From Sphingomonas cannabina (GTDB lineage: Bacteria > Pseudomonadota > Alphaproteobacteria > Sphingomonadales > Sphingomonadaceae), in NCBI RefSeq assembly GCF_021391395.1, contig NZ_CP090059.1, positions 558,001-622,000 of the forward strand: DNA of 64,000 nt, in the 5' to 3' direction. The notes below the pieces were generated by a model that saw only the letters and a list, made by a program, of their open reading frames with translations, was not told the DNA's origin and did not search any database. The position numbers and the translations under genes were made by a program. Shown piece after piece: positions 28,150-36,092 of this stretch. Numbering within the stretch: the stretch's first letter is position 1; each line of letters starts with the position of its first letter.

Positions 28150-29493
28150 ATGTTCGCGGCGACCGGCTTCCTTGTGGGCGGCGTCGACGATCTGATCGTC
28201 GACGCCGTCTATTTCGCGCGGCTGGGGTGGCGGCGGGCGACCGGGCGGCGCGATCCGCTGCTTGCCGAGCTGCCGCCGCCCAGCCGCCCGATCGCGGTGT
28301 TCGTGCCGTCGTGGGATGAGGCCGCGGTGATCGGCCGGATGCTCCGCACGGCGGTCGAGCGCTGGCCGCATCCGGGGCTGCGCATCTACGCCGGCGCCTA
28401 TCCCAACGATTGGGAGACGATCGAGGCGATCGCGGCGGTCGCGCTCGACGATCCGCGCGTCCGACTCGTCGTCGGCACGCGCGCGGGGCCGACGACCAAG
28501 GCCGACTGCCTCAACAGCCTGTGGACCGCGATGCTGAACGACGAAGCAGCCGGGCTGGAGCCGGCGGTCGCGGTGGTGCTCCACGATTCGGAGGACGTCG
28601 TCCACGCCGGCGAGCTTGCGGTCTATGATCATCTGATCGGCGATTATGACGCGGTGCAGGTCCCGGTGCTGCCGCTGGTCGATCGCGACTCCCGCCTCGT
28701 CGCCGGCACCTACATCGACGAGTTCGTCGAGTCCCATGCCAAGCAGCTCGTCGTGCGCCAGGCGGTCGGCGCCGGGCTTCCTTTCGCGGGAGTCGGCTGT
28801 GCGATGTCGCGCGAGATGCTCGGCCGCGTCGCCGAGGCGCGCGGCGGCAAGCCGTTCGATGCCGCCAGCCTGACCGAGGACTATGAGCTGGGGCTGACGA
28901 TCTCGGCGCTCGGCGGGCGGGTCGCAGCGCCGCGCGTCCGAGAACATGCCGGCGGCCTGCCGGTGGCGGTTCACGCCTATTTCCCCGGCACGGTCGAAGC
29001 CGCGGTGCGCCAGCGCGCGCGCTGGATGTTCGGTATCGCCTTCGCGGGATGGGATCGGCTGGGCTGGGCGGGATCCCGCGGAATCGGCGATTACTGGATG
29101 CGGATGCGCGATCGCCGCCAGCCGCTGGGCGTGCTGGTGCTCGCCGCCGCCTATGCCGCGCTGTTCCTCTGGGGTGTCAGCGTGGTTCGTGTCCTTGTCG
29201 GCGGGACGCCGCTGCCGGTGCCCCACCCCTGGGTCCAGGCGGTGCTGGCGCTCAACCTGGGCCTGCTCGTCTGGCGTATCGCGGTGCGTGCCGGATTCAT
29301 CGCGGCGAGCTATGGCTGGGCGGAGGCGGCGCTGTCGATGCCGCGGCTCATCGTCGGTAATGTGATTGCGTTGATGGCGGCGCGGCGGGCGTTGTTCCGC
29401 TATGTCGGAACCTTGCGCGGTGCACGACCGCACTGGGACAAGACGGCGCACCGCTTTCCCACCGAAGCCGAGCTCATGGCACCTGAGGCATGA
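28150..29493 (+). CDS. glycosyltransferase family 2, NfrB-like membrane protein
   Basis: At least 447 residues from ATG 28150; homologs begin with about 20 more residues, and the open frame extends upstream without a good ATG or GTG, so a start at CTG 28096 (behind GGGGGAAAAGGGG) or TTG 28048 is possible. It has a first membrane segment FAATGFLVGGVDDLIVDAVY, a GT2 domain with VFVPSWDEAAVIG, the DSEDVV metal site, LTEDYELG and the processive QRARW motif, then C-terminal membrane helices. It resembles the N-terminal half of NfrB. It overlaps the next gene by ATGA. Confidence 0.84.
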   Translation: MFAATGFLVGGVDDLIVDAVYFARLGWRRATGRRDPLLAELPPPSRPIAVFVPSWDEAAVIGRMLRTAVERWPHPGLRIYAGAYPNDWETIEAIAAVALDDPRVRLVVGTRAGPTTKADCLNSLWTAMLNDEAAGLEPAVAVVLHDSEDVVHAGELAVYDHLIGDYDAVQVPVLPLVDRDSRLVAGTYIDEFVESHAKQLVVRQAVGAGLPFAGVGCAMSREMLGRVAEARGGKPFDAASLTEDYELGLTISALGGRVAAPRVREHAGGLPVAVHAYFPGTVEAAVRQRARWMFGIAFAGWDRLGWAGSRGIGDYWMRMRDRRQPLGVLVLAAAYAALFLWGVSVVRVLVGGTPLPVPHPWVQAVLALNLGLLVWRIAVRAGFIAASYGWAEAALSMPRLIVGNVIALMAARRALFRYVGTLRGARPHWDKTAHRFPTEAELMAPEA

Positions 29494-30512
29494 GCGGCCG
29501 CCCGCTTCGTTTCCTTGGTCTGGTGACGGGCGGCTGGGTGGCGGCAAGGGTGCTGATCCTTTGGCACGAAACCGGATCGCTGCCGGAGGCGATTCGCCGC
29601 GTGGCACCTCTGCCGGTGCTCGCCGCACATCCGCCGATGGTCACGACCGCCCCGGCCTCGGCTCGAATGCCGTCGCGAGCGATCGTGCCCGGAATCCACC
29701 GTATCGCTCATGCCGGTCGGACACCGCTCGCTCCCAACGGCGGGATGCCCTCCAATCCGCGACGCGTGCAGCTCGCTCTGCTGGCGATGAGCCAGTTCGG
29801 ACCCGTGCACGAGATCGAACAGGAATCGGAAACGCAGCCTCAGCTCCGGCGCGACTTGCCCGCCCTTGCCGCCCTTGCCGCGCGGGGCGAAGGCCGCTGG
29901 TCGGCGAGCAGCTGGCTGATCGTGCGCGGCGGGACCGGCCTCGGCGCCAGCACCGACGCACCGCAGCTCGGCGGTTCGCAGGGAGGGCTGCGCGTCGACT
30001 ATGCGCTCGGCCACGGCTTCGCCGCGACCGGCCGGCTCGCCGCGCCCGCGGCGGGGGCAGGGCGCGAGCTGGCGCTCGGGATCGCCTGGCGTCCGGGCCG
30101 CCTCCCGGTCCGCCTCGTTGCCGAACGGCGCATCGCGCTCGACGAAGGGCGGGGCGGTCCGGCACTGGGGATCAGCGGCGGCGTCTATACGGCGCTTCCC
30201 GCCGGCTTCCGGCTCGAGGGCTATGCACAGGGCGGCGCGATCTTCCGCGACGGCGCCGAACATTATGTCGACGGCATCGCCCGCGCCGCGCATCCGGTCG
30301 CGCGCTTGGGCAGGATCGATCTCGACCTCGGCGCCGGCGCCTGGGGCGGCGCGCAGCGCGGCGTCGCCCGGCTCGATCTGGGGCCCAGCCTCGGTCTCGG
30401 CATCCCACTCGCCGACCGCACCGTCCGCGTCTCGGTCGACTGGCGCCAGCGCGTCGCCGGCGAGGCGCGGCCCGGCTCCGGCCTGGCCTTGTCGGTCGGC
30501 GCCGACTTCTAG
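29490..30512 (+). CDS. predicted outer-membrane barrel protein paired with NfrB-like enzyme
   Basis: This 340-residue protein is coupled to the glycosyltransferase (ATGA overlap). It has an N-terminal hydrophobic stretch, a proline-rich linker, then from about residue 130 an alternating pattern of short hydrophobic strands and turns (LRVDYALGHGFAATGRLA, LGISGGVYTALPAGFRLEGY, LGRIDLDLGAGAWGGA) ending with SVGADF, as in an outer-membrane barrel. This resembles the C-terminal part of NfrA. Its TAG stop is the first base triplet of the 30510 repeat, so the 3' end may have been reshaped by that element. Confidence 0.62.
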   Translation: MSGRPLRFLGLVTGGWVAARVLILWHETGSLPEAIRRVAPLPVLAAHPPMVTTAPASARMPSRAIVPGIHRIAHAGRTPLAPNGGMPSNPRRVQLALLAMSQFGPVHEIEQESETQPQLRRDLPALAALAARGEGRWSASSWLIVRGGTGLGASTDAPQLGGSQGGLRVDYALGHGFAATGRLAAPAAGAGRELALGIAWRPGRLPVRLVAERRIALDEGRGGPALGISGGVYTALPAGFRLEGYAQGGAIFRDGAEHYVDGIARAAHPVARLGRIDLDLGAGAWGGAQRGVARLDLGPSLGLGIPLADRTVRVSVDWRQRVAGEARPGSGLALSVGADF

Positions 30513-30779
30513 GGTGTGTACTCGATACCGGCAACGGTCTGGATCGCATTCGGGGGCTCGCTGGCAAGGAGTGCGGCGCAGACGCGTAGCTGAAGCTACG
30601 CGCAAGCAAGCGACGTAGCCAGCGAGCCCCCGAATGCGACCGCGCAGCGGCGGGCGGATTTTGACGCATGACGTCGTCGCTCGTCAGTCACGATGCTTCG
30701 GCATCGCTCCTTCCTCGCTCCTAGCCCTGCGCCAAATCCGCTCCGTCCAGACCATTGCCGGTATCGAGTACACACCCTA
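30510..30779. repeat. nested inverted repeat with TAGGGTGTGTACTCGATACC ends
   Basis: The 34-base outer arms (30510-30543 and 30746-30779) match at 33 of 34 positions. Directly inside is a perfect 22-base pair of arms (30544-30565 and 30618-30639) with a central hairpin GCGTAGCT-GA-AGCTACGC (30584-30601), then a second hairpin CGATGC-TTC-GGCATCG region near 30691-30706. The 270-base element holds no protein-coding gene I can support. The left end supplies the stop codon of the preceding gene. The 308-base gap 30513-30820 contains this element and the start region of the TSUP gene. Confidence 0.9.
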
Positions 30780-30820
30780 GCCCTTGGCACGGCCGGTAAA
30801 AGGGCTATCGGCTAGCATTC

Positions 30821-31735
30821 GTGGACATCTACCTGCCGATCGCCAACCTGTCGGTGAACGCGCTCGTGATCATCCTGCTGGGCGGCGGGGTGGGCTTGCT
30901 GTCGGGCATGTTCGGCGTCGGCGGTGGGTTCCTGACGACGCCGCTGCTCATCTTTTACGGCATTCCCCCCACCGTGGCGGCCGCCTCGGCGGCGAGCCAG
31001 GTCACCGGGGCGAGCGTGTCGGGCGTGTTCGCGCATTTCCGGCGCAATGGCGTCGACGTGCACATGGGGTTGGTGCTGACCTTCGGCGGCATCCTCGGCT
31101 CGATCGCAGGTGCGGGACTGTTTCGGCTGCTCCAGGCGAGCGGGCAGATCGATACGGTGATCGCGGTCATCTATGTCGTCATGCTCGGATCGATCGGCGG
31201 GCTGATGCTGCGCGAATCGCTGGTCAGCATCGGCGCGATGCGCAGCGGCACCGCGCCCAAGGCCCGCAAGCGCCGCCACCATCCTCTGGTGGCCGCGCTG
31301 CCGCTCAGGTGGCGCTTCTACCGCTCCGGCCTCTACATCTCGCCGCTCGCGCCGCTGCTGCTCGGCTTCGGCACCGGCATGCTGACCGTGCTGCTCGGCG
31401 TCGGCGGCGGCTTCATCCTGGTACCCGCGATGCTCTATCTGCTCGGCATGACCACGCAGGTCGTGGTCGGCACCAGTCTGTTCCAGATCCTGTTCGTCAC
31501 CGCCGCGGCGACGATGACGCACGCGCTCACCACCAAGGCGGTCGATATCGTGCTCGCCGCGCTGCTCCTCCTCGGCTCGGTGGTCGGCGCGCAGCTCGGC
31601 GCGCGGTTCGCGGCGAAGATGAAGCCCGAATATCTCCGCCTCGCGCTTGCGGTGATGGTGCTGCTGGTGGCGGTGCGGATGCTGCTCGGCATCACCTGGC
31701 GCCCGGACGAAATCTACACGGTGGAGCTGTCGTGA
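30821..31735 (+). CDS. TSUP family sulfite/anion permease (TauE/SafE)
   Basis: This 304-residue protein starts at GTG 30821. It has about 8 membrane segments in two homologous halves, each with a GVGGGF motif: LSGMFGVGGGFLTTPLLIF near residue 30 and LTVLLGVGGGFILVPAML near residue 195. This duplicated motif is the TauE/SafE signature. Members export or import sulfite, sulfonates or similar anions. Its TGA overlaps the GTG of a TIGR02186 gene, a known pairing. Confidence 0.92.
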   Translation: MDIYLPIANLSVNALVIILLGGGVGLLSGMFGVGGGFLTTPLLIFYGIPPTVAAASAASQVTGASVSGVFAHFRRNGVDVHMGLVLTFGGILGSIAGAGLFRLLQASGQIDTVIAVIYVVMLGSIGGLMLRESLVSIGAMRSGTAPKARKRRHHPLVAALPLRWRFYRSGLYISPLAPLLLGFGTGMLTVLLGVGGGFILVPAMLYLLGMTTQVVVGTSLFQILFVTAAATMTHALTTKAVDIVLAALLLLGSVVGAQLGARFAAKMKPEYLRLALAVMVLLVAVRMLLGITWRPDEIYTVELS

Positions 31736-32493
31736 AGGCGCTCGCGACCCTGCTGCTCGCGCCGCTCCTCCTCGGCGCCGCCAAGCCGGTGCTGGTGCCC
31801 GACGTCTCGCAGCGCGACATCGAGATCGCCTATTCCTTCACCGGCGCCGAGCTGCTGCTGTTCGGCGCGATCCTCTATCCCAAGGGCCAGGAGCCCGGGC
31901 CGGGCACGCCGCCGGCTGACGTGGTGGTGGTGGTCAAGGGCCCGTCCCAATCGATCCTGGTGCGCGAGAAGGAGAAGGTCGCCGGCATCTGGGTCAACGC
32001 CGACCGCATGCGCTACCGCTCGGCGCCGAGCTTCTACGCGATCGCGTCGTCCCGGCCGATCGGCCGGATCGTCGACGGGCGTACCCGCGCGATCTACGAG
32101 CTCGGTCTCGACAGCCTCCAGCTGTCTCCCGCCTCGGGCGCCGTTCCGGCCGAGCAGGCGCGGTTCGACGGAGGACTTGTCGACCTGAGGCGCCGCGGCG
32201 GCCTCTATTACGAGGACCCGAAGGCGGTCGAGATCACCGACGGCGTGCTCTATCGCGCGCGCGTCACCATCCCGGCGCGCGTGCCGGTAGGGCGGTTCAC
32301 CGCCGAGACCTTCCTGATCCAGGACGGCCGCGTGCTCGCCGCGGCGGTGCGCGATATCGACATCCGCAAATCCGGCTTCGAGCGCTTCGTCGCCCGCGCC
32401 GCCGAGAAATCCTCTTTCGCCTACGGGTTGGTGGCGGTGGTGCTCTCGGTAGCCTTCGGCTGGGGCGCCGGCGCGATCGCCCGCCGCGTCTGA
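31732..32493 (+). CDS. TIGR02186 family membrane protein
   Basis: This 253-residue protein starts at GTG 31732, overlapping the TSUP stop. It has a signal peptide (about residues 1-17), an extracytoplasmic domain with QRDIEIAYSFTGAELLLFGA and VVVVKGPSQSILVREKEKVAG, and a single C-terminal membrane helix (FAYGLVAVVLSVAFGWGAGA). This matches the TIGR02186 family, which is consistently found beside TSUP permeases. It likely assists anion transport, but the function is not established. Confidence 0.88.
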   Translation: MKALATLLLAPLLLGAAKPVLVPDVSQRDIEIAYSFTGAELLLFGAILYPKGQEPGPGTPPADVVVVVKGPSQSILVREKEKVAGIWVNADRMRYRSAPSFYAIASSRPIGRIVDGRTRAIYELGLDSLQLSPASGAVPAEQARFDGGLVDLRRRGGLYYEDPKAVEITDGVLYRARVTIPARVPVGRFTAETFLIQDGRVLAAAVRDIDIRKSGFERFVARAAEKSSFAYGLVAVVLSVAFGWGAGAIARRV

Positions 32494-32572
32494 GCGCATT
32501 TCCGGACAAACCCGAGCCAACACAATCTTTACGCTTTCAAGGTGATACCCTGCGCGATCAGGGGGGCCGTGG

Positions 32573-34255
32573 ATGGCGGAACGGTTGGAAAGGCACGGCT
32601 TCGAGGCCACCTCGCTCGCGGGGGCGGGTCATGGCGGTGCGTCGGCATCGGCGGGTGCGGGCACCGAGATCGGCGCCGTGTTCGAGATCGCCGGATCGAG
32701 CAGCCAGGTGCTGTTCGACCTGACGACGATCGATTCGCTCGCCGATCACGACGACGCTGCCATCGCCAGTGCCGGACAGGTCGGCAGCCAGATCAAGATG
32801 CAGGTCGGCGCCAGCTGGCTGGTCGCCAACATCCGCGCGCTGCGCCTGTCCGACAAGCATGAGAACCGCGTCGTCGCACAGGTCGATTTCCTCGGCGAGG
32901 GCGACCAGGAGAAATTGACCGGCAAGCTCTACCGCTTCCGCCGCGGCGTGACGCGCTATCCGACGCCGGGCACGGCGGTGTTCCCGGTCTCGACCGCCGA
33001 CCTCAAGCAGATCTATGCCGCCGACGACCGCGCGCATGTCGAGATCGGTACCGTCTACCCGACCAAAGACATTCGCGCTGCGCTCTATGTCGACGCGATG
33101 CTCGGCAAGCATTTCGCGCTGCTGGGTTCGACCGGCACCGGCAAGTCGACCGCGGCCGCGCTGATCCTCCACCGTATCTGCCAACTCGCGCCCGAGGGTC
33201 ATGTCGTGATGATCGACCCGCACGGCGAATATTCGGCGGCATTCAGGACGACGGGCGCGATCTACGACGTCTCCAACCTGCAGATGCCCTACTGGCTGAT
33301 GAACTTCGAGGAGCATTGCGAGGTGTTCGTCACCACCTCGGGCTCCGACCGGCAGATCGATTCCGATATCCTCGCCAAATGCCTGCTCGCGGCCAAGGGC
33401 AAGAACCGGCTGGCGGCCGAGATCGGCAAGCTCACCGTCGATTCGCCGATCCCCTATCTCCTGTCGGACCTGCTCAACCTCATCCAGCTCGAGATGGGCA
33501 AGCTCGACCGCGCCGGCGACACCGCGCCCTATCTGCGCCTCAAGGCCAAGATCGAGGAGATCAAGTCGGATCCGCGCTATTCCTTCATGTTCTCGGGCAT
33601 GCTGGTCGCCGATTCGATGGCCACGTTCCTGTCGCGCGTGTTCCGCCTGCCCAGCGACGGCAGGCCGATCTCGATCATCGACGTGTCGGGGGTGCCGAGC
33701 GAGATCACCTCGGTGGTGGTGGCGGTGCTGTCCCGCATGGTGTTCGACTTCGCGATCTGGTCTCGCGGCGAGGCGCAGCGGCCGATCCTGCTCGTCTGCG
33801 AGGAGGCGCACCGCTACGTCCCCAACGAGCGCAACGCCGACGGCTCGTCGGTCGGCCGCATCCTCAGCCGTATCGCCAAGGAAGGCCGCAAGTACGGGGT
33901 GTCGCTGGGCCTCATCACCCAGCGGCCGTCGGACCTTGCCGAGGGGGTGCTGTCGCAATGCGGCACGATCATCGCGATGCGCCTCAACAACGACCGCGAC
34001 CAGGCCCATGTCCGCGCGGCGATGCCGGAAGGCGCGCGCGGCTTCCTCGATTCGATTCCCGCGCTCAGGAACCGCGAATGCATCGTCTGCGGTGAAGGCG
34101 TCGCGACGCCGATCCGCGTGCTGTTCGACACGCTGGACGAAGACAAGCGTCCGGCTTCCGGCGACCCGCTCTTCTCCGAGCTGTGGCGCGAGACCGGCGG
34201 CGAGGAAGGGCTGATCGAGCGCACGATCAAGCGCTGGCGCGCGCAGGGGCGCTGA
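32573..34255 (+). CDS. HerA/DUF87 family ATP-binding protein
   Basis: This 560-residue protein has an N-terminal HAS-barrel-like region (about residues 20-145) with IGAVFEIAGSSSQVLFDL, then a P-loop ATPase with Walker A LGSTGTGKSTAAALILHR (about residue 185) and Walker B ILLVCEEAHRYVPNER, and a GLITQRPSDLAEGVLSQCGT stretch typical of HerA/FtsK-like translocases. In archaea HerA works with NurA; no NurA gene is adjacent. GGGGGG lies just upstream of the ATG at 32573. Its cellular role in sphingomonads is not established. Confidence 0.9.
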   Translation: MAERLERHGFEATSLAGAGHGGASASAGAGTEIGAVFEIAGSSSQVLFDLTTIDSLADHDDAAIASAGQVGSQIKMQVGASWLVANIRALRLSDKHENRVVAQVDFLGEGDQEKLTGKLYRFRRGVTRYPTPGTAVFPVSTADLKQIYAADDRAHVEIGTVYPTKDIRAALYVDAMLGKHFALLGSTGTGKSTAAALILHRICQLAPEGHVVMIDPHGEYSAAFRTTGAIYDVSNLQMPYWLMNFEEHCEVFVTTSGSDRQIDSDILAKCLLAAKGKNRLAAEIGKLTVDSPIPYLLSDLLNLIQLEMGKLDRAGDTAPYLRLKAKIEEIKSDPRYSFMFSGMLVADSMATFLSRVFRLPSDGRPISIIDVSGVPSEITSVVVAVLSRMVFDFAIWSRGEAQRPILLVCEEAHRYVPNERNADGSSVGRILSRIAKEGRKYGVSLGLITQRPSDLAEGVLSQCGTIIAMRLNNDRDQAHVRAAMPEGARGFLDSIPALRNRECIVCGEGVATPIRVLFDTLDEDKRPASGDPLFSELWRETGGEEGLIERTIKRWRAQGR

Positions 34256-34272
34256 GCCGCATCGTCCGTCCG

Positions 34273-34328
34273 TGTGCTCCTGCGAAGGCAGGAGCCGTGG
34301 CCAAAGCTCCTGCTTTCGCAGGAGCACA
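34273..34328. repeat. paired palindrome, GTGCTCCTGCGAAGGCAGGAGC family
   Basis: Arms at 34273-34295 and 34306-34328 are inverted with 22 of 23 matches; each arm folds on its own around GAAGG/CTTTC. It lies between the convergent HerA-like and M23 genes. A second copy is at 54765-54839. Confidence 0.86.
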
Positions 34329-34364
34329 AGGGTTTCCAGCGACAGTCGAGAATGACCGGCGGCC

Positions 34365-35843
34365 TCAGTTGCCGCCCGAGCTCACCGACATCAGTTTGTT
34401 GAACTTGCTCTTGAACTCGGCGAGGTCGCGCCCGCTCAGCTTCTGGACGGATTCGAACGTCACCTTGCCCGGATTGATCGGCACGCCGTTCTTCGTCAGC
34501 TCGTAATGGAGGTGCGGGCCGGTCGAGAGCCCGGTCGAGCCGACATAGCCGATCACCTGCCCCGGGCTCACCCGCTGGCCGGCGCGCACCGCGATTCTGC
34601 TCATATGGCCATAGCCGGTCGCCATGCCGCCCGCATGGGATAGCTTGACGAAATTGCCGTAGCCGCCGGCGCGGCCCGCCATCTGCACCACGCCGGCCAT
34701 CGCCGCGCGGATCGGCGCGCCATAGGGCGCGGCGATATCGAGCCCCTTGTGCATCCGCATATAGCCGAGCAGCGGGTGCCGGCGCATCCCGAAGCCGGAG
34801 CTCAGCCGCCCCTGCACCGGCATCCCCGCGCCGCCGCGGGTGGTCGCCCCGATGCCGCGCGGATCGAACCACTGGCTCTTGCCGTCCTCTTCCCAGCGCA
34901 TGAGCTGGAGCTTCTTCGACGCGCCGGTGAGCCCGGCATAGAGCAGCTTGCCGAGCTGAACCTCGCCGGTCGCGGCCTTGGCCTGCTCGACGATGATGTC
35001 GAACTGGTCGTCGGCGCCGACGCGGCTGATCGGCATGCGCGAGGCGATCGAGCGGATGAACGCCTCCACCGCCTTGGCCGGCACGCCGGCCGCGCGCGCC
35101 GAACGATAGAGGCTGGTACCGGCGCGCCCCTGGATGCGCAGCGGCGTATGGTCGATCGCGATCGGCATGGCGGCGAGCTGGAGAGCGCCGTCGTTGCGTG
35201 CGACCTCAATATTGAGGTCGAACTTGGCGCGGAACGCCAGCTTCTCGAGCGGGCGCGGCGCGTCCTTGTCCGGGCGGCGGCCGAGCGTCAGCTCGAACTG
35301 GGTGCCGGGACGCAACTCGCCCAGGCTCATTCGCGCAGCGACCATGTCCGCCACCGCATTCGCCTCCGGCGCCCCGACGCCGGCGCGGCGCAGCACCGCC
35401 GCGAAGTCCTCGCCGCTGCCGAGCGTCGCGGTCGCCTCGATGATCGGGCGTTCGGGCGTGTCGGTGAGCGGCTTGACCAGCCCGGTCGCGCCCAGCCGCC
35501 TGCCGCTGTTGGCGCCGAGCGCGAGCGGCGTGATCGCGAGGCTGCGGGTCTCGTCATAGTCGCTGCCGGTCATCGCCGGCGGCGCGGTCACCGCGAGCGG
35601 TCGGCTGAAACCCGGCGACAGGGCGACGGTGCCGGCGATCAGCGCCGCGCAGGTCGCCGCGCCGCGCCACCAGGTGCGCGAGCCGATGTCGGCGCCGAGG
35701 TCCGGCACCAGCTCGACATGGGCGAACCACTCGCCCAGCCGTTCGAGGAAGCTCGGGAGGGGCGTCACCGGGGATGCGCGACCGAACGACAGCGCCGTCG
35801 CGCCGCCTGCGCCCTCAAGCCCATGATCGTTGCGCAAGTACAT
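34365..35843 (-). CDS. M23 family metallopeptidase
   Basis: About 492 residues from ATG 35843 (a GTG at 35849 is also possible). The domain order is: cytoplasmic N-terminus, one membrane segment near residue 65 (WWRGAATCAALIAGTVALSP), a long linker/SH3-like region, and a C-terminal LytM domain with zinc ligands in HKGLDIAAPYGAP (H...D) and HLHYE. It likely cuts peptidoglycan cross-links or activates amidases. It is divergent from the SUV3-type helicase gene. Confidence 0.92.
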   Translation of the reverse strand: MYLRNDHGLEGAGGATALSFGRASPVTPLPSFLERLGEWFAHVELVPDLGADIGSRTWWRGAATCAALIAGTVALSPGFSRPLAVTAPPAMTGSDYDETRSLAITPLALGANSGRRLGATGLVKPLTDTPERPIIEATATLGSGEDFAAVLRRAGVGAPEANAVADMVAARMSLGELRPGTQFELTLGRRPDKDAPRPLEKLAFRAKFDLNIEVARNDGALQLAAMPIAIDHTPLRIQGRAGTSLYRSARAAGVPAKAVEAFIRSIASRMPISRVGADDQFDIIVEQAKAATGEVQLGKLLYAGLTGASKKLQLMRWEEDGKSQWFDPRGIGATTRGGAGMPVQGRLSSGFGMRRHPLLGYMRMHKGLDIAAPYGAPIRAAMAGVVQMAGRAGGYGNFVKLSHAGGMATGYGHMSRIAVRAGQRVSPGQVIGYVGSTGLSTGPHLHYELTKNGVPINPGKVTFESVQKLSGRDLAEFKSKFNKLMSVSSGGN

Positions 35844-36092
35844 GCGCACCCCACCCCAAAATCTGCGGCCTGCCGACCCCAGGCCCGGGTGTGAGGGTTG
35901 TGGCGTGGAGTCCCTAAAGTCAAATTAACCCCGTCGCGGCCGGGGCGATGCTGCGACGAATCGTGCCTGATGCTGGACGAACCGGGAATGCCCGACTCGC
36001 CGCGATCGAGCCAAGCATCGGACTCAATTACAGAATTTCCCGGAAGACAAAGGTTGCGGAACCGTCCGTGCGCGCCGATGTAGGGCATCGCG

